Position numbers and translations under genes: made by a program. A stretch of 64,000 nt of DNA from an uncultured bacterium. GTDB taxonomy: Bacteria > Vulcanimicrobiota > Xenobia > Xenobiales > Xenobiaceae. Each line of letters opens with the position of its first letter. The first letter of the stretch is position 1. Below are positions 42,422 to 52,448 of this stretch, piece by piece. Under the pieces are notes generated by a model. The model made no database searches. It saw nothing but the letters and a program-made list of their open reading frames with translations, and was not told the origin of the DNA. The DNA is taken from assembly GCA_934621605.1 (NCBI GenBank), contig CAKTUZ010000003.1, positions 74,551-138,550 on the forward strand. The letters are read 5' to 3'.

Positions 42422-43075
42422 CTAAATTCCTTTAGCTTCAACCATAGCAGTAAATTGTTTTTCCGTATCGGCCCTGCCACGGCTTCCATCCAAAGTGACC
42501 AATAAGCCCTTATTAGAATAATAATCAATTAAAGGAGCGGTAGAATCACGATAAACTTTCAAACGAGAAGCAATAACATCTTCATGATCATCAGCTCTGT
42601 GCACCAACTCATGATGGCAAAGATCGCAAACGTTATCTTCCTTAGGAGGACGGTTTTTAATATTGTAAACGGCATTGCAAGACGGACAAACGCGACGAGT
42701 AACTAAGCGATCTACTAAAACGCTATCAGGAACATTGAAAGCAATTACAGCATCCAAAGGCTTACCTGCTTTTTCCAAGCGCTCTTGCAAAGCTTCGGCT
42801 TGAGCCACAGTGCGGGGGAAACCGTCAAAAATAAAGCCCTTATCACAATCTGGCTTCTGTAAACGATCAAAAACGATATCCAACACGAGTTCATCGGGGA
42901 CTAACTCGCCCTTATCAATATAAGAAGCGATTTTTTTACCAAACTCACTCTGAGAGGCACGATGTTCGCGGAAAATATCTCCGGTAGAAATATGGGTAAC
43001 TCCATACTTGGAAATAATGTAGCTGGAAAGAGTGCCTTTGCCACAGCCGGGAGGGCCTACTAAAACGCAGCGCAT
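42422..43075 (-). CDS. adk: Adenylate kinase (zinc lid)
   Basis: 217 residues. P-loop VGPPGCGKGT, then FDGFPRTVAQAEAL. The lid contains CPSC and CDLC, the four-cysteine zinc-binding form common in Gram-positives and thermophiles. It converts AMP and ATP to two ADP. A terminator separates it from secY. Confidence 0.97.
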   Translation of the reverse strand: MRCVLVGPPGCGKGTLSSYIISKYGVTHISTGDIFREHRASQSEFGKKIASYIDKGELVPDELVLDIVFDRLQKPDCDKGFIFDGFPRTVAQAEALQERLEKAGKPLDAVIAFNVPDSVLVDRLVTRRVCPSCNAVYNIKNRPPKEDNVCDLCHHELVHRADDHEDVIASRLKVYRDSTAPLIDYYSNKGLLVTLDGSRGRADTEKQFTAMVEAKGI

Positions 43076-43091
43076 AACAAAACTTCTCCTT

Positions 43092-43136
43092 AAAAAAAAT
43101 AACCCGCCTGACCTTCTAGATCGAGCGGGTTTTTTA
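43092..43136 (-). terminator. Intrinsic terminator between secY and adk
   Basis: AACCCGC and GCGGGTT form a perfect 7-bp stem with U-runs on both strands (eight A on the left, seven T on the right). The minus-strand side suits termination after secY. Confidence 0.8.
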
Positions 43137-43162
43137 CTTCAAAAGCTCAAAAGCTTTTCGGC

Positions 43163-44473
43163 CTATTTCATGAACCCTTGATATTTACGCATAGTCAAAC
43201 GGGCTTGAATCTGCTGCATAGCATCTAAAGCCACACCTACGATAATGAGCAAAGAAGTAGAACCTAAGAAGAAAGTATTTACCTTAGTCAGCTGCATAAT
43301 GTAGGTAGGAGCCACAGCCAACAATGCCAAGAAAATCGCTGAAATGAAAGTAGTCCTGGAGAAAACTTTCTCAAGATACTCAGCAGTAGGACGACCGGGA
43401 CGAATACCAGGTACGAAACCGCCAGATTTTTTCAAGTTATCAGCAACATCGTTGACATTGAAAGTAATGGCCGAATAGAAGTAAGTAAAGAATATAACCA
43501 AAGCCGCATAGCAAAGATTGTAGAAAATGCCGCGAGGAGCAAAAATAGTCTCGATATTGGCAACCAAAGCGGATACTCCAGGGTGACTACCCCACAGCAA
43601 GCCCATAATCTGAGCCACAGTATTAGGCATATACATAATAGAGATAGCAAAAATGATGGAAATTACGCCAGCGTTATTCACGCGGATAGGCAAATAACTA
43701 GAGTGACCGCCATACATTTTAGTGCCGACTTGACGTCTGGGATACTGAATAGGAATCTTACGAACTCCCATGTGGATATAGACAATGCCAGCCACCAGAG
43801 CGATCAAAATCAAGAAGAAAATGACCAAGGAAATATAGTAAGCAGCGCCCTGAACGTTGGCAACTCTTAAACTATCCATCAAGTAGTTGGGGAAACGTAA
43901 TACGATACCGCCAAAGATAATCATGGAGACGCCATTGCCTATGCCCTTGTCGGTCATAAGCTCACCCAGCCACATCAAAAACATCGTGCCGGTAACGAGA
44001 GCAATAACTACCATAGCGTAGAAACCGAAGCCGGTCATGGTAAAGACTCCGCCTCCACCACCACTATAGCGAGCCAAAGCCACAGTCATGAACAGAGCCT
44101 GCAAAACGGCCAACCCCAGAGTAAGCTGTCTGGTATAGAGACCGATCTGTTTGCGCCCTTGTTCTCCTCCTTCTTTTTGCAAATCTTTGAGCTGAGGCAA
44201 AACTACAGTCAAAAGTTGCATAATAATGGAGGCGTTAATATATGGGGTAATACCCATAGCAGCGACAGAGAAGTTATTTAACGCACCACCGGTGAACATA
44301 CCCAAGAAGCGGAACAGTTCACCTTTGTTCAGCAGTGCGTTCCACACGTCTTTGTTTACGCCGGGCATACCGATATGTACAGTCAGAACAAAGATAGCCA
44401 GCCCGATAAATACCCAAGCCACACGGCTGCGGAGATCGTCCGACTTTAACGCATCTGCAAAAGAACTGGCCAC
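43163..44473 (-). CDS. secY: Preprotein translocase subunit SecY
   Basis: 436 residues with about ten membrane helices, from a GTG start two bases after rplO. Signatures: PYINASIIMQLLTVVLP (plug region) and GIRPGRPTAEYLEKV. SecY is the protein-conducting channel with SecE and SecG. It lies in the usual rplO-secY-adk order. Confidence 0.97.
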   Translation of the reverse strand: MASSFADALKSDDLRSRVAWVFIGLAIFVLTVHIGMPGVNKDVWNALLNKGELFRFLGMFTGGALNNFSVAAMGITPYINASIIMQLLTVVLPQLKDLQKEGGEQGRKQIGLYTRQLTLGLAVLQALFMTVALARYSGGGGGVFTMTGFGFYAMVVIALVTGTMFLMWLGELMTDKGIGNGVSMIIFGGIVLRFPNYLMDSLRVANVQGAAYYISLVIFFLILIALVAGIVYIHMGVRKIPIQYPRRQVGTKMYGGHSSYLPIRVNNAGVISIIFAISIMYMPNTVAQIMGLLWGSHPGVSALVANIETIFAPRGIFYNLCYAALVIFFTYFYSAITFNVNDVADNLKKSGGFVPGIRPGRPTAEYLEKVFSRTTFISAIFLALLAVAPTYIMQLTKVNTFFLGSTSLLIIVGVALDAMQQIQARLTMRKYQGFMK

Positions 44474-44475
44474 TT

Positions 44476-44928
44476 CTAGATTTCCTCTACCGTTCCGCCT
44501 ACTTTAGTGATAGCTTCTTTAGAAGAAGCGGTGAAAGCATGAAGCTGGACGGTGAGCTTCTTGGTGAGGCTGCCGTTGCCCAAAACTTTGATAGGATTAT
44601 TGAGATTCTTAACCAAACCAACGCTGAGCAAGGCCAAAGGATCTACGGTGTCACCATCATTGAAGCGCTCTAAGCTGCCGACGGAAATCTCAGTGAAGAT
44701 AACGCGGAAAGGATTTTTGAAACCGCGGAACTTAGGAAGTCTGCGGTACCAAGGAGTCTGACCACCTTCGAAGCCGGGGGCCTTCAAACCGCCAGAACGA
44801 GACCCCTGACCATTGGAACCACGACCAGCTGTTTTTACACTGCCACAACCGTGACCGCGGGCAACGCGCTTGCGAGAACGACGAGCGCCGGATTTGGGAG
44901 CGATGCTGTTAGAACGCATATTATTCAT
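44476..44928 (-). CDS. rplO: 50S ribosomal protein L15
   Basis: The ATG at 44928 follows GGAGGAA and gives 150 residues. RRSRKRVARGHGCGSVKTAGRGSNGQGSRSG is the L15 glycine/arginine signature; GFEGGQTPWYRRLPKFRGF follows. It is followed immediately by secY. rpmD (L30) does not precede it. Confidence 0.96.
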   Translation of the reverse strand: MNNMRSNSIAPKSGARRSRKRVARGHGCGSVKTAGRGSNGQGSRSGGLKAPGFEGGQTPWYRRLPKFRGFKNPFRVIFTEISVGSLERFNDGDTVDPLALLSVGLVKNLNNPIKVLGNGSLTKKLTVQLHAFTASSKEAITKVGGTVEEI

Positions 44929-45011
44929 TGTTTCCTCCGTATGCTTCTCCCGAAACCAAACAAAGCTCAAAAGCTCCGGGAGAAGTCATAACTTTCATTT
45001 CATCATAGTAT

Positions 45012-45039
45012 GAAAATTGCCCATTTTGAGAATGAGCAA
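45012..45039 (-). terminator. Hairpin in the rpsE-rplO gap
   Basis: TTGCCCATT and AATGAGCAA pair over 9 bases (one wobble), followed by UUUUC on the minus strand. It may act as a weak terminator or processing site. Confidence 0.45.
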
Positions 45040-45093
45040 CTTTACGGTGTCGCAAAATCAATTCGAGCGACCCTAAGGACGCCCGATTAAATT

Positions 45094-45669
45094 TTACTCG
45101 GCTTGAGCCTCTTCTGTATTTTGTACGCGATGGGCACTCTGCTCTAACTCAGCAGCAGCTTTCTTACCGACCAACTCGACAACTTCTTTACCACGGTTGC
45201 GAGCAACCTGATTAGCGTTGAAGAGAGAAGCTAATCCTTTAATGGTAGAATAAACGATATTAATCTTATTGGTAGAACCAATCGACTTAGTAACAATGTT
45301 GTCAATACCAGCGCACTCTACTACGGCGCGGACGGCGGAACCGGCAATAACACCGGTACCGGGAGCGGCAGGACGAAGTACTACGTTAGCGGCTCCATAG
45401 AAAGAATTGACGGGGTGAGGAATGGTAGTTCCCATCAAAGGCACACGGATAAGGTTCTTGCGAGCCTCTTCATTACCTTTACGAATCGCGTCAGTGTTGT
45501 CACTGGCTTTACCAATGCCAACGCCTACGACGCCCTGACCATCGCCAACTACTACCAACGCGGCGAAACCGAAGCGCTTACCGCCCTTCACAACCTTCGA
45601 CACACGTTTGACTTGTACAACAACTTCTTTACTGAGGTCGAGCCCAGCGGGATCGATGCGGTTCCTCAT
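45094..45669 (-). CDS. rpsE: 30S ribosomal protein S5
   Basis: 191 residues with GGAGGA before ATG. S5 motifs: [69 protein letters not shown]. The C-terminal tail ([15 protein letters not shown]) is longer and acidic. S5 maintains decoding accuracy. Confidence 0.97.
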   Translation of the reverse strand: MRNRIDPAGLDLSKEVVVQVKRVSKVVKGGKRFGFAALVVVGDGQGVVGVGIGKASDNTDAIRKGNEEARKNLIRVPLMGTTIPHPVNSFYGAANVVLRPAAPGTGVIAGSAVRAVVECAGIDNIVTKSIGSTNKINIVYSTIKGLASLFNANQVARNRGKEVVELVGKKAAAELEQSAHRVQNTEEAQAE

Positions 45670-45722
45670 ATTTTCCTCCTGATGTAGGCAACGCGCCTAT
45701 GGAAAAGTCTCTTCAGTTGAGC

Positions 45723-46085
45723 TTAGAACTCTAAGCCCTGCTCGCGAGCACCTTCTGCCAAGGCCGCCACACGTCCATGGAACTGGTAGCCGCCACGATC
45801 GAAGACGACACTATTGATTCCCTTTTCCTGAGCTCTCTGGGCGCAAAGCATACCTACGCGCTTAGCCATCTCAGTGGGGGATACTTTCTCGTCGCGCAGC
45901 GTCTTATCTAAAGAGCTGGCGGATACGAGGGTGTGACCAGCTTGGTCATCAATTACTTGAGCGTAAACGTGCTTGCTGGAGCGGAAAACTGCCAAGCGGG
46001 GATACTCAGCTGTACCGCTGACATTCTTGCGAATACGAGCATGGCGACGCTGGCGCAAGACGTTACGAGAAACATTATTACTCAT
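45723..46085 (-). CDS. rplR: 50S ribosomal protein L18
   Basis: 120 residues: [34 protein letters not shown] and [29 protein letters not shown]18 binds 5S rRNA with L5. It lies 3 bases after rplF. Confidence 0.97.
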   Translation of the reverse strand: MSNNVSRNVLRQRRHARIRKNVSGTAEYPRLAVFRSSKHVYAQVIDDQAGHTLVSASSLDKTLRDEKVSPTEMAKRVGMLCAQRAQEKGINSVVFDRGGYQFHGRVAALAEGAREQGLEF

Positions 46086-46088
46086 AGC

Positions 46089-46649
46089 TTATTTACCAGT
46101 CTTTCCGGCCTTACCAGCCTTGCGAATCACAACTTCGTCTACGTAACGAATACCTTTACCCTTGTAGGGTTCGGGACTTCTAAATTCACGAATATTAGCA
46201 GCTACTTGTCCGACTTGCTGTTTATCGGCACCCATAACGTGAATGCGGTTCAGCTTAGTACGAGCATCGGACTCGACGTCAAATTCGATACCTTCAATGG
46301 GCTCGACTTCGATGGGGTGGGAGTAGCCTAAGTTAAGGGTGAGCCCCTTACCGGACTTAGCAGCGCGATAACCAACGCCGATAATGTCTAAGGATACTTT
46401 ATAACCCTGGGTTACGCCGACAACCATATTATTAATGAGAGTGCGAGCCAAACCGTGCTGGGCTTTGGTATCGCTCTCGTCATCGGGACGGACGACCAAT
46501 ACATGGTCTCCTTCCACCCGGACTTCCAATTTATCGCTAATGGCCTGAGTGAGCTCGCCTTTGGGTCCTTTTACGCGAACCTGTCCGGGCTCAACATGCA
46601 CTTCTACACCCTTGGGAAGCACTATGGGTGTTTTGCCAATTCTGGACAT
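46089..46649 (-). CDS. rplF: 50S ribosomal protein L6
   Basis: 186 residues with GGAGGAA upstream. MSRIGKTPIVLPKGVEV and the C-terminal RSPEPYKGKGIRYVDEVVIRKAGK are diagnostic. The tail is Lys/Gly-rich (KAGKAGKTGK). L6 binds near the sarcin-ricin loop. Confidence 0.97.
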   Translation of the reverse strand: MSRIGKTPIVLPKGVEVHVEPGQVRVKGPKGELTQAISDKLEVRVEGDHVLVVRPDDESDTKAQHGLARTLINNMVVGVTQGYKVSLDIIGVGYRAAKSGKGLTLNLGYSHPIEVEPIEGIEFDVESDARTKLNRIHVMGADKQQVGQVAANIREFRSPEPYKGKGIRYVDEVVIRKAGKAGKTGK

Positions 46650-46698
46650 GACTATTCCTCCTGCAGTACTTGTCTTGGCACTGCCGCGCAGTAATTAC

Positions 46699-47097
46699 CT
46701 ACCAAACGTAGGCGAGAACTTCACCGCCGACTCCAAGTTTACGAGCCTGCTTACCAGTAATGACGCCCTTAGGAGTAGACATAACTACAGTACCTAAACC
46801 GCCATAAATACGGGGGATTTCGTTAGCTCCGACATACACCCTCAAACCAGGACGGCTGATACGCTTAATGCCGTTGATAACAGCCTCATTTTCGGGGCCG
46901 TACTTCAATTTGATGTGGATCACGCCCTGTACGCCAGTAGAAGCGACTTGATAACTAGCGATGTAACCTTCACGCAAAAGGACTTTGGCGATCTGCTCTT
47001 TGAGCTTGGAAGCCGGAATGTCCACCTGCTCGTGAACGGCTGTATTAGCGTTCCGAATACGTGTGAGCATATCGGCAATGGGATCAGTGGTGGGCAT
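46699..47097 (-). CDS. rpsH: 30S ribosomal protein S8
   Basis: 132 residues: [23 protein letters not shown] at the start and [22 protein letters not shown] at the end. S8 binds central-domain 16S rRNA and represses the spc operon in E. coli. Confidence 0.97.
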   Translation of the reverse strand: MPTTDPIADMLTRIRNANTAVHEQVDIPASKLKEQIAKVLLREGYIASYQVASTGVQGVIHIKLKYGPENEAVINGIKRISRPGLRVYVGANEIPRIYGGLGTVVMSTPKGVITGKQARKLGVGGEVLAYVW

Positions 47098-47180
47098 TTC
47101 TTTTCCTCCCTGTATATAAAGCCGAATCCGGCAATCCCTCCGGAGACGGCGCGCTATTTAATAAGCGCAACGAAAAAATC

Positions 47181-47366
47181 TTACCAACTGGACTTGGTGA
47201 CGCCGGGGATCTGGCCCAAGTGGGCACGCTCTCTGAAGCAAATGCGGCAAAGTCCGAATTTACGGAAGTAAGCGCGAGGACGACCGCAAAGTTTGCAGCG
47301 ATTGACAGCGCGAACTTTGAACTTGGGTGTTCTGGCGGCTTTTACTTCTTGTGCTGTGGTAGCCAT
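47181..47366 (-). CDS. rpsZ: 30S ribosomal protein S14, zinc type
   Basis: 61 residues with GGAGGAA before [42 protein letters not shown] has CxxC-x12-CxxC, the short zinc form of S14. It lies between rplE and rpsH. Confidence 0.97.
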   Translation of the reverse strand: MATTAQEVKAARTPKFKVRAVNRCKLCGRPRAYFRKFGLCRICFRERAHLGQIPGVTKSSW

Positions 47367-47384
47367 TAAACTTCCTCCAAAAAA

Positions 47385-48005
47385 TTACTGACGGAACGGG
47401 CAACCGAGGGCGCGCAATAAAGCAAATCCCTCTTTGTCGGTCTGAGCTGTGGTAACAACGCAGATATCCATACCGCGAACTTTGTCGACCTTATCATAAT
47501 CAATTTCGGGGAAAATGATCTGTTCTTTAAGGCCGAATGTATAGTTGCCGCGACCATCGAAAGACTTGGGAGAGATACCCTGGAAGTCTCTAATACGAGG
47601 GAGGACTACATTGAAAACTTTCTCTAAGAAAGCCCACATAATGTCGCCGCGCAGAGTGACTTTACAGCCAATTTTGGCGCCTTCACGAAGTTTGAAGTTA
47701 GAGATAGATTTGCGAGCCTTGGTAATAACCGGAGCCTGACCAGTGATAGCGCGCATATCAGATACGGCACCTTCGAGAGACTTCGGATTAGCAATCGCCT
47801 CACCTACGCCCATATTCACAACGACTTTTACCAAGCGAGGAATGCGCATAGGGTTAGTATAGTTGAATTCTTTCTTAAGAGCAGGAACAATTTCTTCCTG
47901 ATAGCTCTTCTTGAGCTTAATGTTGGCTACCGGGGGACGACCACCAGCAGCGAACTCTTCCTTCTTTTTCTTGGGAGCAGAAGGGGCTTTTCCTTGTTTG
48001 GCCAC
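47385..48005 (-). CDS. rplE: 50S ribosomal protein L5 with N-terminal extension
   Basis: A GTG at 48005 with AGGAG upstream gives 206 residues; a TTG at 48053 has no site. L5 signatures: [65 protein letters not shown]. Usual L5 has about 180 residues. Here about 27 residues rich in Lys ([16 protein letters not shown]) precede the fold. L5 binds 5S rRNA and P-site tRNA. Confidence 0.95.
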   Translation of the reverse strand: MAKQGKAPSAPKKKKEEFAAGGRPPVANIKLKKSYQEEIVPALKKEFNYTNPMRIPRLVKVVVNMGVGEAIANPKSLEGAVSDMRAITGQAPVITKARKSISNFKLREGAKIGCKVTLRGDIMWAFLEKVFNVVLPRIRDFQGISPKSFDGRGNYTFGLKEQIIFPEIDYDKVDKVRGMDICVVTTAQTDKEGFALLRALGCPFRQ

Positions 48006-48107
48006 TTGAATTCTCCTCTTCCCGTGGATTTCCGACCCACGGCTACTAGACAATGTAAGCCAACCGACCTGAGCGCTCGCAGAGCGTCAAGTCAGCTGCC
48101 TGACATA

Positions 48108-48422
48108 CTAAAACTGTTCTTTACATTTACGGCAAACGCGATGCTTGCACTTGTCAGCGCCGATTACTACGGCGGGGCGAGTGGGCTTACCGCATTTGGG
48201 GCATACCAACATAACATTGCTAATGTGGATAGGCAGAGCCTTCTCAACAATAGTGCCCTGGGGGAAACGCGGAGGACGAGCCTTCATGTGACGCTTTACA
48301 ACGTTGACACCATCGACAGTCACTTTGTTGTCCTTGGGGTTCACTTCGAGAACCTTACCGCGCTTGTCGGCGTATTTGCCGCAAAGGACGACTACTTCGT
48401 CATCTTTCTTTACGTGAGCCAT
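48108..48422 (-). CDS. rplX: 50S ribosomal protein L24 with zinc-ribbon-like tail
   Basis: The second of two adjacent ATGs (48422) is better spaced from AAGGAG; 104 residues. [22 protein letters not shown] is the KOW domain. The C-terminal part has CPKC and CRKC, a four-cysteine ribbon also known from Thermus L24. It is an assembly initiator of the 50S subunit. Confidence 0.96.
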   Translation of the reverse strand: MAHVKKDDEVVVLCGKYADKRGKVLEVNPKDNKVTVDGVNVVKRHMKARPPRFPQGTIVEKALPIHISNVMLVCPKCGKPTRPAVVIGADKCKHRVCRKCKEQF

Positions 48423-48440
48423 CATTAACTCCTTAAAAAC

Positions 48441-48809
48441 TTACAATACCTCGGGCGCTAAGGACACAATCTTCATGAATTCGCGTTCGCGAAGTTCACG
48501 AGCCACCGGCCCAAAGATACGAGTGCCGCGGGGATTAAGATCATCTTTGATCACGACAGCCGCATTCTCGTCAAATCTAATATAGGAACCATCGGGACGA
48601 CGGATGGGTTTCTTTACACGAACCACTACGGCTTTGACCACGTCGCCTTTCTTAATGGCTGCTCCAGGCTGTGCCTGCTTTACGGTTGCTACGATGATAT
48701 CGCCAACACTTGCATAAGTAGTTGTAGAGCCACCGAGAACTCGGATACAGAGGAGCTCGCGTGCGCCGGAATTGTCAGCGACTCTGAGCCTGCTCTCCTG
48801 CTGGATCAT
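48441..48809 (-). CDS. rplN: 50S ribosomal protein L14
   Basis: 122 residues: [57 protein letters not shown]14 is an intersubunit bridge protein. Fifteen bases or so separate it from rplX. Confidence 0.97.
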   Translation of the reverse strand: MIQQESRLRVADNSGARELLCIRVLGGSTTTYASVGDIIVATVKQAQPGAAIKKGDVVKAVVVRVKKPIRRPDGSYIRFDENAAVVIKDDLNPRGTRIFGPVARELREREFMKIVSLAPEVL

Positions 48810-48892
48810 TGTGTTACTCCTTTAATTCTCTGCACGGCGCAATCCCCATACCCGGGCGTTCCGCCGTATTAGCAAAAAAAAGTCAGAAAATA

Positions 48893-49153
48893 CTAACGGG
48901 CTTTCTCGACGATTTCAACCAAACGCCAGCACTTCATCTTAGAATAGGGTCTGGTTTCCTGAATCTTTACGATATCGCCTTTGCCGCACTCGTTGTTCTC
49001 ATCATGAGCATGGAATTTCTTGCTCTTGTGGATGAACTTCTTGTAAATAGGGTGCGCGAACTGACGGGTAACTTTTACTACGATGGTCTTATCGCCAGCG
49101 TTACTAACAACTTCGCCAATTCTTATTTTGCGAATTCCGCGTTCTTCGTTCAT
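48893..49153 (-). CDS. rpsQ: 30S ribosomal protein S17
   Basis: 86 residues: [42 protein letters not shown]. Its ATG overlaps the rpmC stop by one base. It binds helix 11 of 16S rRNA. Confidence 0.97.
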   Translation of the reverse strand: MNEERGIRKIRIGEVVSNAGDKTIVVKVTRQFAHPIYKKFIHKSKKFHAHDENNECGKGDIVKIQETRPYSKMKCWRLVEIVEKAR

Positions 49154-49365
49154 TACTTGCTCTCCTTAAGCTCGAGCTCACGGATAACGGTGTGAATTCT
49201 AGCAATCTGCTTTTTCACTTGACCAACCCGAGAGACATCCTGCAAATGACCCGTAGCCAATTGAAAGCGGAGGTTAAACAACTCTTGCTTGGCATCTACT
49301 AAACGTCCACGGAGAACAGCCAAACCCAGCTTCCTCAAGCCAGCGCGTTCTTCTTTCAGCTTCAT
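49153..49365 (-). CDS. rpmC: 50S ribosomal protein L29
   Basis: 70 residues: [44 protein letters not shown]29 sits at the tunnel exit. It follows rplP by two bases. Confidence 0.96.
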   Translation of the reverse strand: MKLKEERAGLRKLGLAVLRGRLVDAKQELFNLRFQLATGHLQDVSRVGQVKKQIARIHTVIRELELKESK

Positions 49366-49367
49366 AA

Positions 49368-49790
49368 TTATTCACCACCCAATCTTTCACGGGTAACAAA
49401 GCGGGTTTTCATGGGGAGCTTGTGAGCAGCTAAACGCATAGCTTCACGAGCTACATCTTCAGGGACTCCCGCAACTTCAAACAATACTCTGCCGGTATGT
49501 ACAACGGCTACCCAAAAATCAGGAGCACCTTTACCGGAGCCCATACGAGTTTCAGCGGGCTTCTTAGTTGCCGATTTATCAGGGAAAACTTTAATCCAGA
49601 CTTTACCACCGCGTTTAATGAAACGCGTCATAGCGACACGAGCGGCCTCGATCTGCCTGTCGGTCACCCAACAAGGCTCAAGGCTCTGGATCCCATACTC
49701 ACCAAAGGCCACGGTATTACCGCGCTGGGCCTTTCCTGTCATACGGCCACGGTGCGTCTTACGATACTTAACCCTCTTGGGGCTTAACAT
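49368..49790 (-). CDS. rplP: 50S ribosomal protein L16
   Basis: An ATG at 49790 with GGAGGA upstream gives 140 residues ([17 protein letters not shown]...). GYEPC... is [53 protein letters not shown]16 shapes the A-site tRNA elbow. About 114 bases lie between rpsC and this start. Confidence 0.97.
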   Translation of the reverse strand: MLSPKRVKYRKTHRGRMTGKAQRGNTVAFGEYGIQSLEPCWVTDRQIEAARVAMTRFIKRGGKVWIKVFPDKSATKKPAETRMGSGKGAPDFWVAVVHTGRVLFEVAGVPEDVAREAMRLAAHKLPMKTRFVTRERLGGE

Positions 49791-49904
49791 AATCCTATCC
49801 TCCACGCGATCGTAACTGCAAAATGCTGGACTAGTATAGAACATAGACCCAACTTTTGCAAGTTACGTGCGAAAAAAACTTAGCGTCTTGTTGTAAACAG
49901 TTTG

Positions 49905-50534
49905 TTAGCGCTTAGACAAAATGTCGCCACGATAGATCCAAACTTTTACACCAATCACACCGTAAGTGGTGTTAGCTTCTTTAATAGAGTAATCTACATC
50001 AGCTCTCAAGGTGTGCAGAGGCACTTTACCGTTGAAAGTACGCTCGGTACGGGCAATTTCGCTTCCACCCAAACGACCAGAAACCTGAATGCGGATACCC
50101 TTAGCTCCAGCCTTCATAACACGCTGAGCAGCCTGCTTCATAGCGCGGCGGAAGGTAACACGCTTTACCAAAGCGTCAGCAATATTCTCGGCAACCAAAG
50201 AAGCCTCAAGTTCGTGCTGATTGATTTCCTGAATAGAAATCTTTACAGACTTGGAAGTCATCTTCTCAAGACGGCCGCGAAGATCATCGATACCGGCGCC
50301 TTTTTTACCAATCACCAAACCGGGCTTAGCAGTATTAACGATAACGTGTACTTTACTAGCACGCTCAATCTCTACCTTAGTTACGCCGGCGTTCTTATGG
50401 AACTTGGTGATGAAGTCGCGGATGCGCATATCTTCGCGCAGCCAATTGGCATATTCTTTCTGACTGTACCAACGAGAGTCCCAGCCTCTAATGATGCCGA
50501 CACGCAAACCATTGGGATGAATTTTCTGACCCAT
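49905..50534 (-). CDS. rpsC: 30S ribosomal protein S3
   Basis: 209 residues: [32 protein letters not shown] and the KH region [26 protein letters not shown]-terminal [29 protein letters not shown] is typical. It overlaps rplV by one base. Confidence 0.97.
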   Translation of the reverse strand: MGQKIHPNGLRVGIIRGWDSRWYSQKEYANWLREDMRIRDFITKFHKNAGVTKVEIERASKVHVIVNTAKPGLVIGKKGAGIDDLRGRLEKMTSKSVKISIQEINQHELEASLVAENIADALVKRVTFRRAMKQAAQRVMKAGAKGIRIQVSGRLGGSEIARTERTFNGKVPLHTLRADVDYSIKEANTTYGVIGVKVWIYRGDILSKR

Positions 50535-50920
50535 TAGTGTACATTCTCCTTCTCTTTAACAACGACGGTGATGTGGCTAGTTCTCTTGTGGAGCTGACTA
50601 GCACGACCGCGAGAGCGAGGGAGCCAACCTTTACCGGTAGGGCCTTCATCTACGAAAGCGCGATAAACAACAAGCTTGTCTACATCGAGACCGTGATTGT
50701 TTACAGCATTAGCCATAGCGGACTCTAAAACTTTAAGCATGGTGCCAGCAGCGCGTTTATTGGTAAAACGCAGCATATTAACAGCAGCCACGGCGGGTTT
50801 ATTATAAATAGCCTGAGCGCAAAGGCGCAATTTGCGCGGGGTCATGTGGACATACTTAGCAACAGCTCTAACCGTTAATTCTTCGGTCTTGGCGGCTGCT
50901 TCTGAACCTTTAACTGCCAT
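50534..50920 (-). CDS. rplV: 50S ribosomal protein L22
   Basis: 128 residues with GGAGGAA upstream. [67 protein letters not shown]. The beta-hairpin lines the exit tunnel. The N-terminus has a short Ala/Glu extension. Confidence 0.97.
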   Translation of the reverse strand: MAVKGSEAAAKTEELTVRAVAKYVHMTPRKLRLCAQAIYNKPAVAAVNMLRFTNKRAAGTMLKVLESAMANAVNNHGLDVDKLVVYRAFVDEGPTGKGWLPRSRGRASQLHKRTSHITVVVKEKENVH

Positions 50921-50951
50921 AATTCCTCCAAGAATTTCCTATAAGCCAGAA

Positions 50952-51245
50952 TTACTTCTTAGCGACTTTGCTCTTCTTCTCAGCTTTGCCGCCGGCGTGA
51001 CCGCGGAACAGTCTGGTGGGAGCGAACTCACCCAACTTGTGACCGACCATCTCTTCAGCAACGTAAACAGAGACGTGAGTACGACCATTATGAACGGCAA
51101 TAGTATGACCGATCATGTCAGGGGTGATGGTGCTGGCACGAGACCAGGTTTTTACCAAATTTTTCTGGTTACTGGCGTTGAGTTTTTCAATCTTCTTCTG
51201 AAGATGTTCGGCCACAAATGGGCCTTTTTTCACTGAACGTGACAT
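50952..51245 (-). CDS. rpsS: 30S ribosomal protein S19
   Basis: 97 residues with GGAGGA before [83 protein letters not shown]. It binds with S13 in the head. Confidence 0.97.
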   Translation of the reverse strand: MSRSVKKGPFVAEHLQKKIEKLNASNQKNLVKTWSRASTITPDMIGHTIAVHNGRTHVSVYVAEEMVGHKLGEFAPTRLFRGHAGGKAEKKSKVAKK

Positions 51246-51304
51246 CTAAATCCTCCATAAATGAGGTACGGGCCTATGCAAGGCCAAGTACCTAGCTGAC
51301 CTTA

Positions 51305-52129
51305 CTAGCAGCCGCGACGTCTCACAATCATCTTGTCGCCAGGCTGTTTTCTGCGGGTCTTCAAACCGTAAGTGGGCTTACCCCAAGGAGTCGTGCTGGG
51401 ACGACCAGGAGTAGACCTAGCTTCACCACCGCCATGGGGATGGTCACACGGGTTGGTAGCCACACCGCGGATATGGGGTCTCTTACCCATCCAGCGAGAG
51501 CGACCGGCTTTACCGATAATCATATTTTCATGGTCAACATTGCCCACCTGGCCAACGGTAGCGCGGCAGGTGATAGGCACTTTGCGTACTTCAGAAGAAG
51601 GCAGACGCAAGAGAGCGAAACGGCCCTCTTTAGCCATCAACTGAGCAGAGGAACCGGCAGAGCGGGCCATCTGAGCACCGCGACCGGGTTTTAATTCGAC
51701 GTTATGTACAATAGTACCAATAGGCATGCTCTGAAGCATCATGGCATTGCCGATTTTAATATCTTGAGCGTCGCCGGAGATAACCTTGTCGCCGACTTTC
51801 ATATTATTGGCGGCTAAGATATAACGCTTCTCACCATCAACATAGTTGAGGAGGGCGATATGAGCAGAACGGTTAGGATCATACTCGATAGTAGCTACGC
51901 GAGCGGGGATATTGTCTTTGTCACGACGCCAGTCAATGATACGATACTGACGCTTGTGACCGCCACCGCGATGACGAGCGGTAACGCGGCCCTGAGCATT
52001 GCGGCCAGCAGTCACCTTGCGAGGAGCAAGTAAAGACTCCTCAGGTTTGCATTTGCTTAAATTGCTGTTGTCCATCACCGACATAAAACGGCGACCGTTA
52101 GTAGTCGGCTTATAAAGTCTGGTTGGCAC
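51305..52129 (-). CDS. rplB: 50S ribosomal protein L2
   Basis: A GTG start with AAGGAGA upstream gives 274 residues. [48 protein letters not shown] and [34 protein letters not shown] are diagnostic, including the conserved His of the peptidyl-transferase loop. It is preceded by an unusual promoter and terminator-like leader rather than running on from rplW. Confidence 0.97.
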   Translation of the reverse strand: MPTRLYKPTTNGRRFMSVMDNSNLSKCKPEESLLAPRKVTAGRNAQGRVTARHRGGGHKRQYRIIDWRRDKDNIPARVATIEYDPNRSAHIALLNYVDGEKRYILAANNMKVGDKVISGDAQDIKIGNAMMLQSMPIGTIVHNVELKPGRGAQMARSAGSSAQLMAKEGRFALLRLPSSEVRKVPITCRATVGQVGNVDHENMIIGKAGRSRWMGKRPHIRGVATNPCDHPHGGGEARSTPGRPSTTPWGKPTYGLKTRRKQPGDKMIVRRRGC

Positions 52130-52201
52130 TTAAGTTCTCCTTCCGCGGGTATACGCTAGCTTCCAAAGCCACAAAGTTTGGCAGCCATTTGCACCCGCAA
52201 C

Positions 52202-52260
52202 TGAGGTTTCACAAAAAAAAATCGCTCCCCTCACCCTTATGGGTGTAGGGAGAAACCTCA
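52202..52260 (-). promoter_or_regulatory. Candidate attenuator in the rplB leader
   Basis: A strong hairpin (CTCCC...GGGAG, then CACCC/GGGTG with a TTAT loop) is followed by nine U on the minus strand, 80 bases before rplB. A perfect 9-bp outer repeat, TGAGGTTTC and GAAACCTCA, flanks the hairpin and the U-tract. Such a fold could switch between termination and read-through. Regulation by a ribosomal protein is inference. Confidence 0.6.
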
Positions 52261-52275
52261 TAGCCATGCTTGGCA

Positions 52276-52304
52276 ATTTAAGCATAAAAATAGCAATTTT
52301 TCAA
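52276..52304 (-). promoter_or_regulatory. Candidate rplB promoter
   Basis: On the minus strand, TTGAAA (52299-52304) and TTAAAT (52276-52281) are 17 bases apart. A start just downstream would put the attenuator inside the leader. Confidence 0.5.
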
Positions 52305-52386
52305 GAGCATACATGACTGATATAGACATTTTTTAAAATTTTTCCGCTTTTTTACGCAATTATGTCCTTATGTTTACATTTTAAAC

Positions 52387-52418
52387 AAAAAAAAAGACAG
52401 ACCGGAGACTAATCCGAT
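52387..52418 (-). terminator. Intrinsic terminator after rplW
   Basis: GATCGGA and TCCGGTC pair over 7 bases (one wobble), then nine U follow on the minus strand. It divides the S10 operon between rplW and rplB. The 319-base gap between them holds this terminator, the rplB promoter and the attenuator. Confidence 0.7.
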
Positions 52419-52448
52419 CCATCTTCTTCATTCCATTAGATCGAGAAA

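Noticed and set aside
44971..45093. Hidden rpmD
   Set aside because: The gap is too short for L30 (about 60 codons) and no partial match was seen.
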